Source: Methylobacterium mesophilicum (GTDB lineage: Bacteria; Pseudomonadota; Alphaproteobacteria; Rhizobiales; Beijerinckiaceae). Taken from it: DNA of 64,000 nucleotides. A program made the position numbers and the translations under genes. The DNA lies in contig NZ_BPQU01000001.1 of the NCBI RefSeq assembly GCF_022179445.1, positions 62,001 through 126,000 of the forward strand, given 5' to 3'. Under the pieces are notes generated by a model. It had not been told where the DNA came from. It did not search any database and worked only from the letters and a program-made list of their open reading frames with translations. Below, one piece after another: positions 36,236 through 45,273 of the stretch (the first letter of the stretch is position 1; each line of letters starts with the position of its first letter).

Positions 36236-37273
36236 ATGGACAGCTTCAGACCCCATCTCGCCAAGGTCGCCGGGGGCCTGGCTCTCGACCGCGCCGAGGC
36301 ACGCGCGGCCTTCGACGACCTGTTGTCGGGCGAGGTCACCCCCGTCCAGGCCGGCGCCTTCCTGGCCGCCCTGAAGGTGCGCGGCGAGACCGTCGAGGAG
36401 ATCGTCGGCGCCGCCGAGGCGATGCGCGCCCGCATGACCCGGATCGATGCGCCCGCAGGCGCCGTCGACGTGGTCGGCACCGGCGGCGATCATTCCGGCA
36501 GCGTGAACGTCTCGACGCTCGCCGCCATCCTGGTCGCCGCCTGCGGCGTGCCGGTGGCCAAGCACGGGAACCGCGCCGCGACCTCGCGCTCGGGGGCCGC
36601 CGACGTGCTGGCGGCTTTGGGCGTCAAGCTCGGGCTCGATGCCGAAGGGCAGGCCCGGTGCCTCGCCGAGGCCAACCTGTGCTTCCTGTTCGCCCAGGCC
36701 CATCACGGCGCCATGCGCCACGTCGCAGCGGTACGCTCCGAACTGCCGGTGCGGACGATTTTCAATCTGCTGGGCCCGCTCTGCAATCCGGCCGGCGTCG
36801 CCTACCAGCTGTTCGGCGTCGCCCAGGAGGCGCTGGCCGAACCGCTGACGAAGGTGCTCGCCGAACTCGGCAGCCGCCGGGTCTGGACCGTCCACGGCTC
36901 CGACGGCCTGGACGAGATCACCGTCACCGGGCCGACCCGCGTGGTCGCCCTGGACGACGGCCGTCTGTCCCGGTTCACCATCGATCCGCGGGAATTCGGC
37001 CTCACGCTGCGGGCGCCGGAAGAGCTGCGCGGCGGCGATCCTGCCGACAACGCCCGGGCCCTCGAAGCCGTCCTGGCCGGCGCACGCAACGCCTACCGGG
37101 ACATCGCCGTTCTCAATGCAGGCGCGGCCCTCGTCGTCGCGGGGGCGGTTCCGACCCTGGCGGACGGGCTCGCGCGGACGCAGGATGCCGTCGATTCCGG
37201 GGCGGCGCGGGACACCCTCGCCCGCCTGGTCCGGGCCTCGAACGATCGCTCGAACGGGGAGGAGCGCCGATGA
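36236..37273 (+). CDS. trpD: Anthranilate phosphoribosyltransferase TrpD
   Basis: This 345-residue enzyme joins phosphoribosyl pyrophosphate to anthranilate. It has [18 protein letters not shown], then [21 protein letters not shown] and [19 protein letters not shown], the family signature. The ATG at 36236 ([11 protein letters not shown]) is favoured over the longer frame. Its stop overlaps the trpC start by four bases (ATGA). Confidence 0.97.
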   Translation: MDSFRPHLAKVAGGLALDRAEARAAFDDLLSGEVTPVQAGAFLAALKVRGETVEEIVGAAEAMRARMTRIDAPAGAVDVVGTGGDHSGSVNVSTLAAILVAACGVPVAKHGNRAATSRSGAADVLAALGVKLGLDAEGQARCLAEANLCFLFAQAHHGAMRHVAAVRSELPVRTIFNLLGPLCNPAGVAYQLFGVAQEALAEPLTKVLAELGSRRVWTVHGSDGLDEITVTGPTRVVALDDGRLSRFTIDPREFGLTLRAPEELRGGDPADNARALEAVLAGARNAYRDIAVLNAGAALVVAGAVPTLADGLARTQDAVDSGAARDTLARLVRASNDRSNGEERR

Positions 37274-38190
37274 GCACGCTCACGCAGGGATCGGTGACCC
37301 ATGAGGGTTCTGCCGAGGCGCCGAACGAGCGGCCCAACGTGCTGGCCCGGATCGAGGCCTACAAGCGCCGCGAGATCGCCGAGGCGAAGCTGCGGGTGCC
37401 GCTGGCCAAGCTCGAGCGGCGGGCGGCCCAGGCCGAGCCTGTGCGCGGCTTCGCGGCGGCGATCCGGACCCATCTCGATGCCGGGCGCCCGGCCCTGATC
37501 GCGGAGGTGAAGAAGGCCTCGCCGTCGAAGGGCCTGATCCGCGAGGATTTCGCGCCGGCGATGCTGGCGGCGGCCTACGAGGCCGGCGGTGCCACCTGCC
37601 TGTCGGTGCTCACCGACGAGCCGTCGTTCCAGGGGCGTCCGGAATACCTCACCGAGGCGCGGGCGGCCTGCGGGCTCCCGGTCCTGCGCAAGGACTTTTT
37701 GTTCGAGCCCTACCAGGTCTACGAGGCCCGGGCCTGGGGTGCCGATTGCATCCTCGCCATCATGGCCTGCCTGGACGACGACGAGGCGCAGGCCCTGGTC
37801 GCCACCGCGCACGAGCTCGGCATGGACGTGCTGGTCGAGGTCCACGACGAGGCCGAGTTGAACCGCGCGGTGCCGCTCGGCACGGCCCTGATCGGGATCA
37901 ACAACCGCAACCTCAAGACCTTCGAGGTCTCGTTCGAGACCGCGATCCGCCTCGCCCCGGGCATCCCGGCGGACCGGATCGCCGTGGCCGAGAGCGGCAT
38001 CGGCGGCCATGCCGACGTGAAGCGGCTTAGGGAGCACGGTCTGGGCGTGGTGCTGGTCGGCGAGAGCCTGATGCGCCAGGCGGACGTCACGCGGGCGACC
38101 CGGGAACTGCTGTTCGGCGAGGGCGACGGGCCGGAGCCGGACGCCAGGGCCGGCAAGGCCAAGAAGCAAGACGACAAGAAGAAGGGGTGA
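37270..38190 (+). CDS. trpC: Indole-3-glycerol phosphate synthase TrpC
   Basis: This 306-residue TIM-barrel enzyme makes indole-3-glycerol phosphate. It shows [20 protein letters not shown], the catalytic [21 protein letters not shown] and [13 protein letters not shown]. The N-terminal 23 residues are an extension. The C-terminus carries a lysine-rich tail ([10 protein letters not shown]). TrpF, TrpB and TrpA are not here, as usual in this group, where they lie elsewhere. Confidence 0.96.
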   Translation: MSTLTQGSVTHEGSAEAPNERPNVLARIEAYKRREIAEAKLRVPLAKLERRAAQAEPVRGFAAAIRTHLDAGRPALIAEVKKASPSKGLIREDFAPAMLAAAYEAGGATCLSVLTDEPSFQGRPEYLTEARAACGLPVLRKDFLFEPYQVYEARAWGADCILAIMACLDDDEAQALVATAHELGMDVLVEVHDEAELNRAVPLGTALIGINNRNLKTFEVSFETAIRLAPGIPADRIAVAESGIGGHADVKRLREHGLGVVLVGESLMRQADVTRATRELLFGEGDGPEPDARAGKAKKQDDKKKG

Positions 38191-38192
38191 GC

Positions 38193-38684
38193 ATGGAACC
38201 GGGTTCGACGCTCACCCATCTCGACACCAGCGGCGCGGCCAACATGGTCGATGTCACCGACAAGCCCGCCACAGACCGCACCGCCCGGGCCGAGGGCAGC
38301 GTGGTGATGCGGCCCGAGACCCTGGCGCTGATCCGCGAGGGCGACGCCAAGAAGGGCGACGTGGTCGGCACCGCGCGGCTCGCCGGGATCATGGCCGCGA
38401 AGCGGACCCACGAGCTGATCCCGCTCTGCCATCCGCTGCTGCTGTCGAAGGTGCGGGTGGAGTGCGAGCTGGACGACGCGCTGCCGGGCCTGCGCATCGC
38501 CGCCGAGGTCCGGGTCGAGGGTCCGACCGGGGTCGAGATGGAGGCGCTGACCGCGGTCTCCGTGGCCTGCCTGACGGTTTACGACATGGTGAAGGCGGTG
38601 GATCGCGGCATGCGGATCGAGGGCATCCGCCTCATCGCCAAGGATGGCGGCCGCTCCGGTGCCTACCGGGCGCCCGACGCATGA
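38193..38684 (+). CDS. moaC: Cyclic pyranopterin monophosphate synthase MoaC
   Basis: This 163-residue enzyme completes formation of cyclic pyranopterin monophosphate in molybdenum cofactor synthesis. It has [20 protein letters not shown], then ELIPLCHPL and [22 protein letters not shown], with the conserved lysine in [10 protein letters not shown]. The ATG at 38193 is preceded by AAGGGG; a GTG at 38187 overlapping the trpC stop is possible. The stop overlaps the moeA start (ATGA). Confidence 0.96.
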   Translation: MEPGSTLTHLDTSGAANMVDVTDKPATDRTARAEGSVVMRPETLALIREGDAKKGDVVGTARLAGIMAAKRTHELIPLCHPLLLSKVRVECELDDALPGLRIAAEVRVEGPTGVEMEALTAVSVACLTVYDMVKAVDRGMRIEGIRLIAKDGGRSGAYRAPDA

Positions 38685-39913
38685 GCACCGGGCTGATCCC
38701 GGTCGCCGAGGCGCTGGGACGGGTGCTCGCGAGCATCCCCGCGCCGGTCGAGGCGGAGACGGTTCCGTTGGCCCGGGCCGCGGGGCGAACGCTGGCGGCC
38801 GATGTCGCCGCCTCCCGGACGCAGCCGCCGTTCCCCGCCTCCGCCATGGACGGCTACGCGGTCCGCTTCGCCGATGCGTCCGTGGTGGGCGCCAGCCTGA
38901 GATCGATCGGGACCAGCGCGGCCGGCCACGGCTTCCCGGGACGCATCGGCCCCGGCGAGGCGGTGCGGATCTTCACCGGCGCCCCCGTGCCGGAGGGTGC
39001 CGACGCGATCCTGATCCAGGAGGACGCGGAAGCCGAGGGCGAATCCGTCCGGGTGATGGAGGCGGTCGAACAGAGCCGCTTCATCCGCAGGGCCGGCCTC
39101 GATTTCACCGCCGGCGAGACGCTGCTGGTCGCCGGCATGACTCTCGATGCCCGGCGCCTGGCGCTGGCCGCGGCGGCCGGCCATCCCGAACTCTCGGTCC
39201 GGCGCCGGCCGCGCGTGGCGATCCTCGCCACCGGCGACGAACTTGTGGAGCCCGGCGCCGTGCCGGCCTGGGACCAGATCGTCGCCTCGAACAGCCTCGC
39301 GCTTGCCGCCCTCTCCGCCGAGGCCGGCGCCGAGATCATCGACCTCGGCATCGCCGCCGACGACCACGGCGCCCTCGAGGACGCGTTCCGCCGCGCCCGC
39401 GAGGCCCGGGCAGACCTGCTGATCACGCTCGGCGGCGCATCCGTCGGCGACCACGACCTCGTCCAGGCCGCGCTCGCCCGGGAGGGGCTGGAACTCGGCT
39501 TCTGGCGGGTGGCGCTCCGGCCCGGGAAGCCGCTGATGCACGGGCGGCTGGGCGACATGCTGGTGATCGGCCTGCCCGGGAATCCGGTCTCGTCGATCGT
39601 CTGCGGGCTGCTGTTCGTGGTGCCGGCGATCCGGGCGCTGCAGGGCGACCCGCAGGCGGGCGCCGACCGGAGCGAGCCGGCCACGCTCGCCCGCGACCTG
39701 CCGCCCAACGATGGCCGCGCCGACTACATGCGCGCCACCCTCTCGCTCGAACCCGGCCGTCTGCCGGTGGCGGATCCAGAGAAGCGCCAGGATTCCTCCA
39801 TGCTGGCCGTGCTCGGACGCGCCGAGGCGCTGCTGATCCGCGCGCCGCACGAGAAGGCCGCGAAGGCCGGCGATGCCTGCCGGATCATCCGTCTCGATCG
39901 CCGGCTGCTATGA
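38681..39913 (+). CDS. moeA: Molybdopterin molybdenumtransferase MoeA
   Basis: This 410-residue enzyme inserts molybdate into adenylated molybdopterin. It has [15 protein letters not shown] at residues 47-61, [19 protein letters not shown], the [11 protein letters not shown] segment and [17 protein letters not shown]. It ends a continuous plus-strand run from ppiD. In many related genomes lexA follows moeA; here a convergent membrane-protein gene lies four bases beyond the stop instead. Confidence 0.96.
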   Translation: MSTGLIPVAEALGRVLASIPAPVEAETVPLARAAGRTLAADVAASRTQPPFPASAMDGYAVRFADASVVGASLRSIGTSAAGHGFPGRIGPGEAVRIFTGAPVPEGADAILIQEDAEAEGESVRVMEAVEQSRFIRRAGLDFTAGETLLVAGMTLDARRLALAAAAGHPELSVRRRPRVAILATGDELVEPGAVPAWDQIVASNSLALAALSAEAGAEIIDLGIAADDHGALEDAFRRAREARADLLITLGGASVGDHDLVQAALAREGLELGFWRVALRPGKPLMHGRLGDMLVIGLPGNPVSSIVCGLLFVVPAIRALQGDPQAGADRSEPATLARDLPPNDGRADYMRATLSLEPGRLPVADPEKRQDSSMLAVLGRAEALLIRAPHEKAAKAGDACRIIRLDRRLL

Positions 39914-39917
39914 CAGC

Positions 39918-41690
39918 CTAACGAACAACTCGCCAAACCTTCAGCGGGCCCGGCAGCGCGACGGACTCCAGCCGGTCGGACTGAACCTCCCCGCGGGCGA
40001 GCCGGGTCGCGAAGGCCGGCTCGGCCTGAAGGTCGTCGGCCGGCCGGGCCGGGCAGGCCACCACGTAGCGGACCCGGAAGGCGTCGAGCACGCGGCCGAG
40101 ATCCGCCTCGGTGCCGCCAAGTCCCTCGATCGCTGCGGTCAGGCCCGGAATCGCCCGGTGATAGGGCGCGGCCACGATGGTGTGCGGCGTGCGCAGCAGG
40201 ATCGACGGTCCCAGCGCGATCGGCGCCAGCACCGTCCCGGCGGGGAGCGCCGCCAGGGGCCGGACGGCGGCGTCGCCCTGGCACGCGAAGGCGGCGGCCG
40301 GATTGGACCCGGTCCGGGCTTCGCCGCCGAGCCAGCCGGCCAGCGCCGTGGGCGCCAACCAGAGGGTGCTGATGAGGCCGCCGCCGAGCGCGGCGGCCGC
40401 CCAGCGGCGGGGGGCGGCCCGGGCGGCCAGCGTCAGCGCCCGGTCGATCACCGGCCCCGCCACCAGCGGCACGAAGGCGGAGGCGATGTAGAGCCCGCGG
40501 AACTGAAACATCCCGAGGATCAGCCCGGGCCAGAGGAACAGCGCGGCGACCGACCAGGCCCGCCGCTGCGGACCGCGCCACGCCATCCCGCTCGCGGCCA
40601 GGGTCGCGAGGAGGACGACCGGGTAGAAGACGAGCATCTCCCAGCGCCCCTGGGCCACGGATTTCCGCACCGACGCCATCTCGTTGACCGTGAGCAGCCA
40701 ATGGTCCCGGACCAGGGGCGTCATCCCGGGGAACGGCCCGTCGAGGCAGACCGGAAAGGCGCGGGCGAACCCTCCCAGCAGGACGACGCCGCAGGCGATG
40801 GCCAGGGTGAGGCGCGTGCGGCCCGTGGCGCGGGACCGGTCCAGGACGACGGCTGCGGCGCCGAAGACGAGCCCACCGGTCGCCAGCCACAGCCAGGGCG
40901 GGGAGAGGGCGTCGCAGCGCGTGGCGGTCCAGAGGCCGGGGGCGGTCTGCGCGGCGAACAGGAGCGGCGCTGCCAGGCCGAGGCCGAGCCCGAAGCCTGC
41001 GAGGCAGGGGAGGGCGCCGCCGCCGCGCCGGCACCAGTCGCCGGCAAGGTAGAGCGCGCCGAGGGCGAGATAGGGCAGGCCTTCGAGGCCCACCGCCAGC
41101 GACAGGGCCGCCAGCCCGCCGCCGACGACCCCGGCGCGGAAGCCGCCGCGGATCACGCAGAACGCGAGGCCCAGGATCGCCAGGATCTGGACGTTGTGGT
41201 GATCGACCCGGCCCGCCTGGAACTGGATCGCGATCCCGAAGGTCTGGGTCGCCGCGAGCACCGCCAGGATCGCCGCCCGGCCCCCGAAATGCGCGTTCAC
41301 GCCCCGGTACAGCAGGGTGCAGAACAGCCCGAACAGCAGCATCGGCCAGATCGCCGCCGCCAGACCTGTGGCGAGGTCGGGCCCGGCCAGGGGCGTCAAC
41401 GCCCAGATCAGGCCCGCGATCGGCGCGTCCACGAGGCGTGACCAGTGGCTCGCCACGCCGTCCGGCCCCAGGAAGCGGTACTGGGTGTTGTCGTACCAGC
41501 CCTGGCCGGCCAGCAGGTCGCGCACTTCGACAAGCCGCATCGCGTCGTCGGTGTCGGGCACACGCAGGTGCCGGATCGTGTCCCACACGTCCTGCGGCGC
41601 GTTCAGCGTCGCGAGCGACAGGACGACGAGCAGCCACAGGAACGTACGCGGATCGATCCGTGCCGGCGAAGCGGCGGCCGCGGGCGGCAT
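39918..41690 (-). CDS. Polytopic membrane protein with GT-C glycosyltransferase-like motifs
   Basis: This 590-residue protein has about 11-12 hydrophobic segments and a soluble C-terminal region of about 130 residues. After the first membrane span it has DTDDAMRLVEVRDLL (residues 46-60) and later GRVDHHNVQ (H164 and H165), which resemble the acidic and DHH-containing loops of STT3/PMT-type GT-C enzymes. Such proteins use lipid-linked sugars at the outer face of the inner membrane. I recognise similar alphaproteobacterial proteins only as uncharacterised. A function in surface glycan or protein glycosylation is inference. Confidence 0.55.
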   Translation of the reverse strand: MPPAAAASPARIDPRTFLWLLVVLSLATLNAPQDVWDTIRHLRVPDTDDAMRLVEVRDLLAGQGWYDNTQYRFLGPDGVASHWSRLVDAPIAGLIWALTPLAGPDLATGLAAAIWPMLLFGLFCTLLYRGVNAHFGGRAAILAVLAATQTFGIAIQFQAGRVDHHNVQILAILGLAFCVIRGGFRAGVVGGGLAALSLAVGLEGLPYLALGALYLAGDWCRRGGGALPCLAGFGLGLGLAAPLLFAAQTAPGLWTATRCDALSPPWLWLATGGLVFGAAAVVLDRSRATGRTRLTLAIACGVVLLGGFARAFPVCLDGPFPGMTPLVRDHWLLTVNEMASVRKSVAQGRWEMLVFYPVVLLATLAASGMAWRGPQRRAWSVAALFLWPGLILGMFQFRGLYIASAFVPLVAGPVIDRALTLAARAAPRRWAAAALGGGLISTLWLAPTALAGWLGGEARTGSNPAAAFACQGDAAVRPLAALPAGTVLAPIALGPSILLRTPHTIVAAPYHRAIPGLTAAIEGLGGTEADLGRVLDAFRVRYVVACPARPADDLQAEPAFATRLARGEVQSDRLESVALPGPLKVWRVVR

Positions 41691-41853
41691 CGGTTCAGGT
41701 TTCCGAATGCGCCGAAAGCGAGCGCGGGAGCCATGGTGCGCGTCCGGGCTTAATGGCCGGTCAATCGACCGTGAGGCGGTTCCTTAACCATCCCTCCGCA
41801 ATCTCCGCGCGAGCCGGTCCGCGATCCGGCCGGGACGGCAGCCGGAGCAGGGG

Positions 41854-43347
41854 ATGAGCCACCACACCGAGACGCTGGTGATCGGCGCGGGGCCGGCGGG
41901 TCTCACGGCCGCTTACCTGCTGTCGAAGCAGGGGCGGTCGGTCACCGTGCTGGAGCGGGATCCGGCGCAGGTCGGCGGCATCTCCCGCACGGTCTCGCAC
42001 AACGGCTACCTGTTCGATATCGGCGGACACCGGTTCTTCTCGAAGTCCAAGGCGGTGGTCGATCTCTGGGACGAGATCCTGCCCAACGACTTCATCGAGC
42101 GGCCACGCCTGTCCAGGATCTACTATCGCGGGCGGTACTACGCCTATCCGCTCAGGGCGTTCGAGGCACTGCGCAACCTCGGCCTGTTCACGAGCGCGGC
42201 CTGCGTGGCCTCCTACCTGTACGCCCGCATGCGGCCGGTGCGCGACCCGAAGAACTTCCACGCCTGGGTGCGCAACCAGTTCGGCGAACGCCTGTTCGCG
42301 ATCTTCTTCAAGACCTACACCGAAAAGGTGTGGGGCATGTCCTGCGACGCGATCTCGGCCGATTGGGCGGCCCAACGGATCAAGGGCCTCGACCTCGGCG
42401 CGGCGATCCGCGACGGCATCAAGCGCTCGCTCGGCCTGCGCAAGGCGCCCAAGGCCGGCGGCCAGGTGATCAAGACGCTGATCGAGTCGTTCCGCTATCC
42501 CCGCCGCGGCCCCGGCATGATGTGGGAGGCCGCCGCCGCCAAGGTCCAGGCCCAGGGCGGGCGCGTGCTCCTCGACCGCGGCGTCGATTCGTTGTCCTAC
42601 GATGCCGGCACCGGCATCTGGACGGTGGCGGCCCGCAGCGCCGACGGCAGCCGCGAGACCTTCACGGCCCGGAACGTGATCTCGTCGGCGCCGGTGCGCG
42701 AACTGGTGGACGCGATCCGCCCGCGCCCGCTCAGCACCTTCAACGCGAGGTCCCTCAAGTACCGCGACTTCCTCACGGTCGCCCTGATCGCGAAATCCCA
42801 AAAGAACTTCCCGGACAACTGGATCTACATCCACGATCCGTCCGTGCAGGTCGGCCGGGTCCAGAACTTCCGTTCGTGGTCGCCCGAGATGGTGCCGGAC
42901 GACGACCATACGTGTCTCGGCCTCGAGTATTTCTGCTTCGAGGGCGACGGGCTCTGGACCGCCTCGGACGAGGAATTGGTGGCGCTCGCCAAGCGCGAGA
43001 TCGGCCAGATCGGCCTGATCGACCCGGCCGACGTGGTCGATGCCTGCGTGGTCCGCCAGCCCAAGGCCTATCCGGTCTACGACGCGGATTATGCCGGCCA
43101 CGTCGTCACCGTGCGGCGCGAGCTGGAGCGGGACTTCCCGAGCCTGCACCTCGTCGGCCGCAACGGCATGCACAAGTACAACAACCAGGACCACGCGATG
43201 ATGACCGCGATGCTGACCGTGGAGAACATTCTCTGCGGCCGGCGCCGGCACGATGTCTGGCAGGTCAACGAGGACGCCGAATACACCGAATCCGGCGTGC
43301 AGGCGGCGTTGAGCAGCGAGCGTCTCGTCCCCCGCAAGGTCGCCTGA
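41854..43347 (+). CDS. FAD-dependent NAD(P)-binding oxidoreductase (amine-oxidase-like)
   Basis: This 497-residue flavoprotein has the dinucleotide-binding motif VIGAGPAGLTAAYLLSKQG at residues 9-27 and the segment VGGISRTVSHNGYLFDIGGHRFF, typical of UDP-galactopyranose-mutase-like and protoporphyrinogen-oxidase-like proteins. FGERLFAIFFKTYTEKVWGM and the ending GRNGMHKYNNQDHAMMTAM (FAD-binding tail) are conserved in this subgroup. The substrate may be a nucleotide sugar or polyprenyl-linked sugar, which would fit the divergent GT-C-like gene. It starts with ATG, and no signal peptide is present. Confidence 0.75.
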   Translation: MSHHTETLVIGAGPAGLTAAYLLSKQGRSVTVLERDPAQVGGISRTVSHNGYLFDIGGHRFFSKSKAVVDLWDEILPNDFIERPRLSRIYYRGRYYAYPLRAFEALRNLGLFTSAACVASYLYARMRPVRDPKNFHAWVRNQFGERLFAIFFKTYTEKVWGMSCDAISADWAAQRIKGLDLGAAIRDGIKRSLGLRKAPKAGGQVIKTLIESFRYPRRGPGMMWEAAAAKVQAQGGRVLLDRGVDSLSYDAGTGIWTVAARSADGSRETFTARNVISSAPVRELVDAIRPRPLSTFNARSLKYRDFLTVALIAKSQKNFPDNWIYIHDPSVQVGRVQNFRSWSPEMVPDDDHTCLGLEYFCFEGDGLWTASDEELVALAKREIGQIGLIDPADVVDACVVRQPKAYPVYDADYAGHVVTVRRELERDFPSLHLVGRNGMHKYNNQDHAMMTAMLTVENILCGRRRHDVWQVNEDAEYTESGVQAALSSERLVPRKVA

Positions 43348-43460
43348 CACGCGACAGCTGCGGGCGCGCGTCACCGGCGCAACTTGCCCGCCCGCTTGCG
43401 TCGTCTATCTCCGATCCGGAACCGTCCGAACCCAAGGGCGGCCGGGAGGATTTGAAGACG

Positions 43461-44744
43461 ATGCGATCGCTGTTCATCGCCGCGCTCTGGGCGGGCGTCG
43501 CCCTGCCCGCCCTCGTGGCTCCGGCCCTCGCACAGGGTGCGGCGCCGGCCGAGACCAAGGCCAAGGCCGACGACCTGGAGAAGCTGCAGAACCTCCGCAG
43601 CACCGACACCCAGGCCGCCCCCGAGATCCCGCAGACCGGCCGCCGCGCCGACGCGATCCGCAAGACGCTGACCAAGATCAAGCTGCCCGAGGGCTTCAAG
43701 ATCGACCTCTACGCCGTGGTGCCGGATGCCCGCGCCATCGCGGTCGGCCCCAATGCCGGCGTGCTGTTCGTCGGCACCCGCAAGACCAAGGTCTACACGG
43801 TGACCGACCGCGACAAGGACCGGGTCGCCGACGAGGTCCGCGCCTTCGCGCCGGGCATCGCGTTCAAGATCCCCAACGGCGTCTGCTTCTCGAAGGACGG
43901 CGTGCTCACCATCGTGGAGCAGAACCGGGTGCTCGCCTTCCCGGCCGCCGAGTTCTTCTACGAGAATCCGGATGTCGCCGCCGGCATCCTGGTGAAAGAA
44001 GGCGCGCTGATCCCGGCCGGGGAAGAGAGCTTCAATCACACCGCCCGGGTCTGCCGGGTGGGTGCGGACGGCAAGACCTACATCGCCCTCGGCCAGCCCT
44101 ACAACGTGCCGCCGGCCGAGAAGATGGACCTGTACCGCAAGGCCGGCATCGGCGGCATCATCCGCATCGATGCCGACGGCAAGAACCGCGAGGTTTTCGC
44201 GACGGGCATCCGCAACTCGGTGGGCATGGATTTCGCCGCCGACAAGTCGCTCTGGTTCACCGACAACCAGGTCGATGGCATGGGTGACGACAAGCCGCCG
44301 GGCGAATTGAACCACGCCACGAAGGCGGGCGAGAACTTTGGCTTCCCCTGGTATGGCGGCGGCGCGGTCCGCACCGTCGAGTACAAGGACCAGACCCCGC
44401 CCGCCGACGCGGTCGCCCCGGTCGCCGAATTGCCGCCGCACGCGGCCGATCTCGGCATGACCTTATACACCGGCAAGCAATTCCCGGCCTCCTACAAGGG
44501 CGGGATCTTCATCGCCGAGCACGGCTCCTGGAACCGCACCGAGCCGGTGGGCGCCCGGGTGATGTTCGCGCCGATGGGGGCGGACGGGAAGCTCGGCGCG
44601 GTCAAGCCGTTCGCGGAAGGCTGGCTGACCGGCGACGGCGAGTATCTCGGCCGCCCGGTGGACGTGGCGGTGATGCTCGACGGCTCGCTGTTGGTCTCGG
44701 ATGATTCCGCCGGGGCGATCTACCGGATCTCCTACGAGAAGTAG
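43461..44744 (+). CDS. PQQ-dependent sugar dehydrogenase (sorbosone dehydrogenase family)
   Basis: This 427-residue exported protein has a signal peptide (SLFIAALWAGVALPALVAPALAQ) and a six-bladed beta-propeller typical of soluble glucose/sorbosone dehydrogenases. It shows RNSVGMDFAADKSLWFTDNQVDGMGDD, NHATKAGENFGFPWYGGG and FIAEHGSWNRTEPVGARV. A GGAGG site precedes the ATG. Its probable role is periplasmic sugar or aldose oxidation, passing electrons to a cytochrome c; a small cytochrome c gene follows in the same direction. Confidence 0.85.
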   Translation: MRSLFIAALWAGVALPALVAPALAQGAAPAETKAKADDLEKLQNLRSTDTQAAPEIPQTGRRADAIRKTLTKIKLPEGFKIDLYAVVPDARAIAVGPNAGVLFVGTRKTKVYTVTDRDKDRVADEVRAFAPGIAFKIPNGVCFSKDGVLTIVEQNRVLAFPAAEFFYENPDVAAGILVKEGALIPAGEESFNHTARVCRVGADGKTYIALGQPYNVPPAEKMDLYRKAGIGGIIRIDADGKNREVFATGIRNSVGMDFAADKSLWFTDNQVDGMGDDKPPGELNHATKAGENFGFPWYGGGAVRTVEYKDQTPPADAVAPVAELPPHAADLGMTLYTGKQFPASYKGGIFIAEHGSWNRTEPVGARVMFAPMGADGKLGAVKPFAEGWLTGDGEYLGRPVDVAVMLDGSLLVSDDSAGAIYRISYEK

Positions 44745-44757
44745 GTTTTCGGGACTT

Positions 44758-44782
44758 GGCGCCTCTGTTCGTGAGAGGCGCC
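44758..44782 (+). terminator. Hairpin after the PQQ-type dehydrogenase gene
   Basis: A perfect 9-bp stem (ggcgcctct and agaggcgcc) with a 7-nt loop begins 14 bp after the stop codon. No T-run follows, so it may be a weak or Rho-assisted terminator. Confidence 0.5.
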
Positions 44783-44803
44783 ACCGCCGCAAACAGGCGC
44801 GAC

Positions 44804-44912
44804 AGTCCCCCTCTCCCGTGCGGGAGAGGGTTGGGGTGAGGGACCCGAATTTTCCGGAGAGGTCGCACCCCTCACCCTGTCCCTCTCCCGCACGGGAGAG
44901 GGGACCTGCGCC
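44804..44912. repeat. Full intergenic copy of the dispersed palindromic repeat
   Basis: Two palindromes of the form ccctctcccg-N-cgggagaggg flank a central pair (ggggtgaggg and ccctcaccc). The left and right palindromes are perfect here (cccgtgcgggagaggg and ctcccgcacgggagag). The copy in cobN is about the same length and shares most bases. It lies between the dehydrogenase and the cytochrome c gene, 43 bp before the latter, so it could also affect that gene's transcript. Confidence 0.88.
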
Positions 44913-44955
44913 TATTCCGTTGACCGTTCGTGAAACCGCCTACCGAGCCCAGCCG

Positions 44956-45273
44956 ATGATCCGCCCGCTTCTCCTTCTCGCCGCTCTGCTCGTCCCGCTC
45001 TCGGCCCAGGCCGGCGACGCGGCCCTCGGGCGCAAGAAGGCCACCGCCTGCCAGACCTGCCACGGGATGGACGGGCTCTCGAAGCTGCCGGAGGCGCCGA
45101 ATCTCGCCGGGCAGGTCGAGCCCTATCTGGTGAAGGCGCTCAGCGAGTACCGCGACGGCAAGCGTCAGAACGAGATCATGAACGTGGTCGCCAAGGAGTT
45201 GTCGGACGCCGATATCGCAAACCTGGCCGCGTATTATGCGGGCATCCAGATCGACGTGCTGCCGCCCAATTGA
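44956..45273 (+). CDS. Small exported class I cytochrome c
   Basis: This 105-residue protein has a signal peptide (RPLLLLAALLVPLSAQA) and one heme-binding CQTCH motif near residue 34. The sixth ligand is probably the methionine in QNEIMNVVAKEL, and the segment EAPNLAGQVEPYLVKALSEYRDGKR is typical of the cytochrome c553/c4-like family. It is likely periplasmic and a good candidate electron acceptor for the upstream PQQ-type dehydrogenase. The stop is directly adjacent to the stop of the convergent AT-rich gene. Confidence 0.88.
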   Translation: MIRPLLLLAALLVPLSAQAGDAALGRKKATACQTCHGMDGLSKLPEAPNLAGQVEPYLVKALSEYRDGKRQNEIMNVVAKELSDADIANLAAYYAGIQIDVLPPN

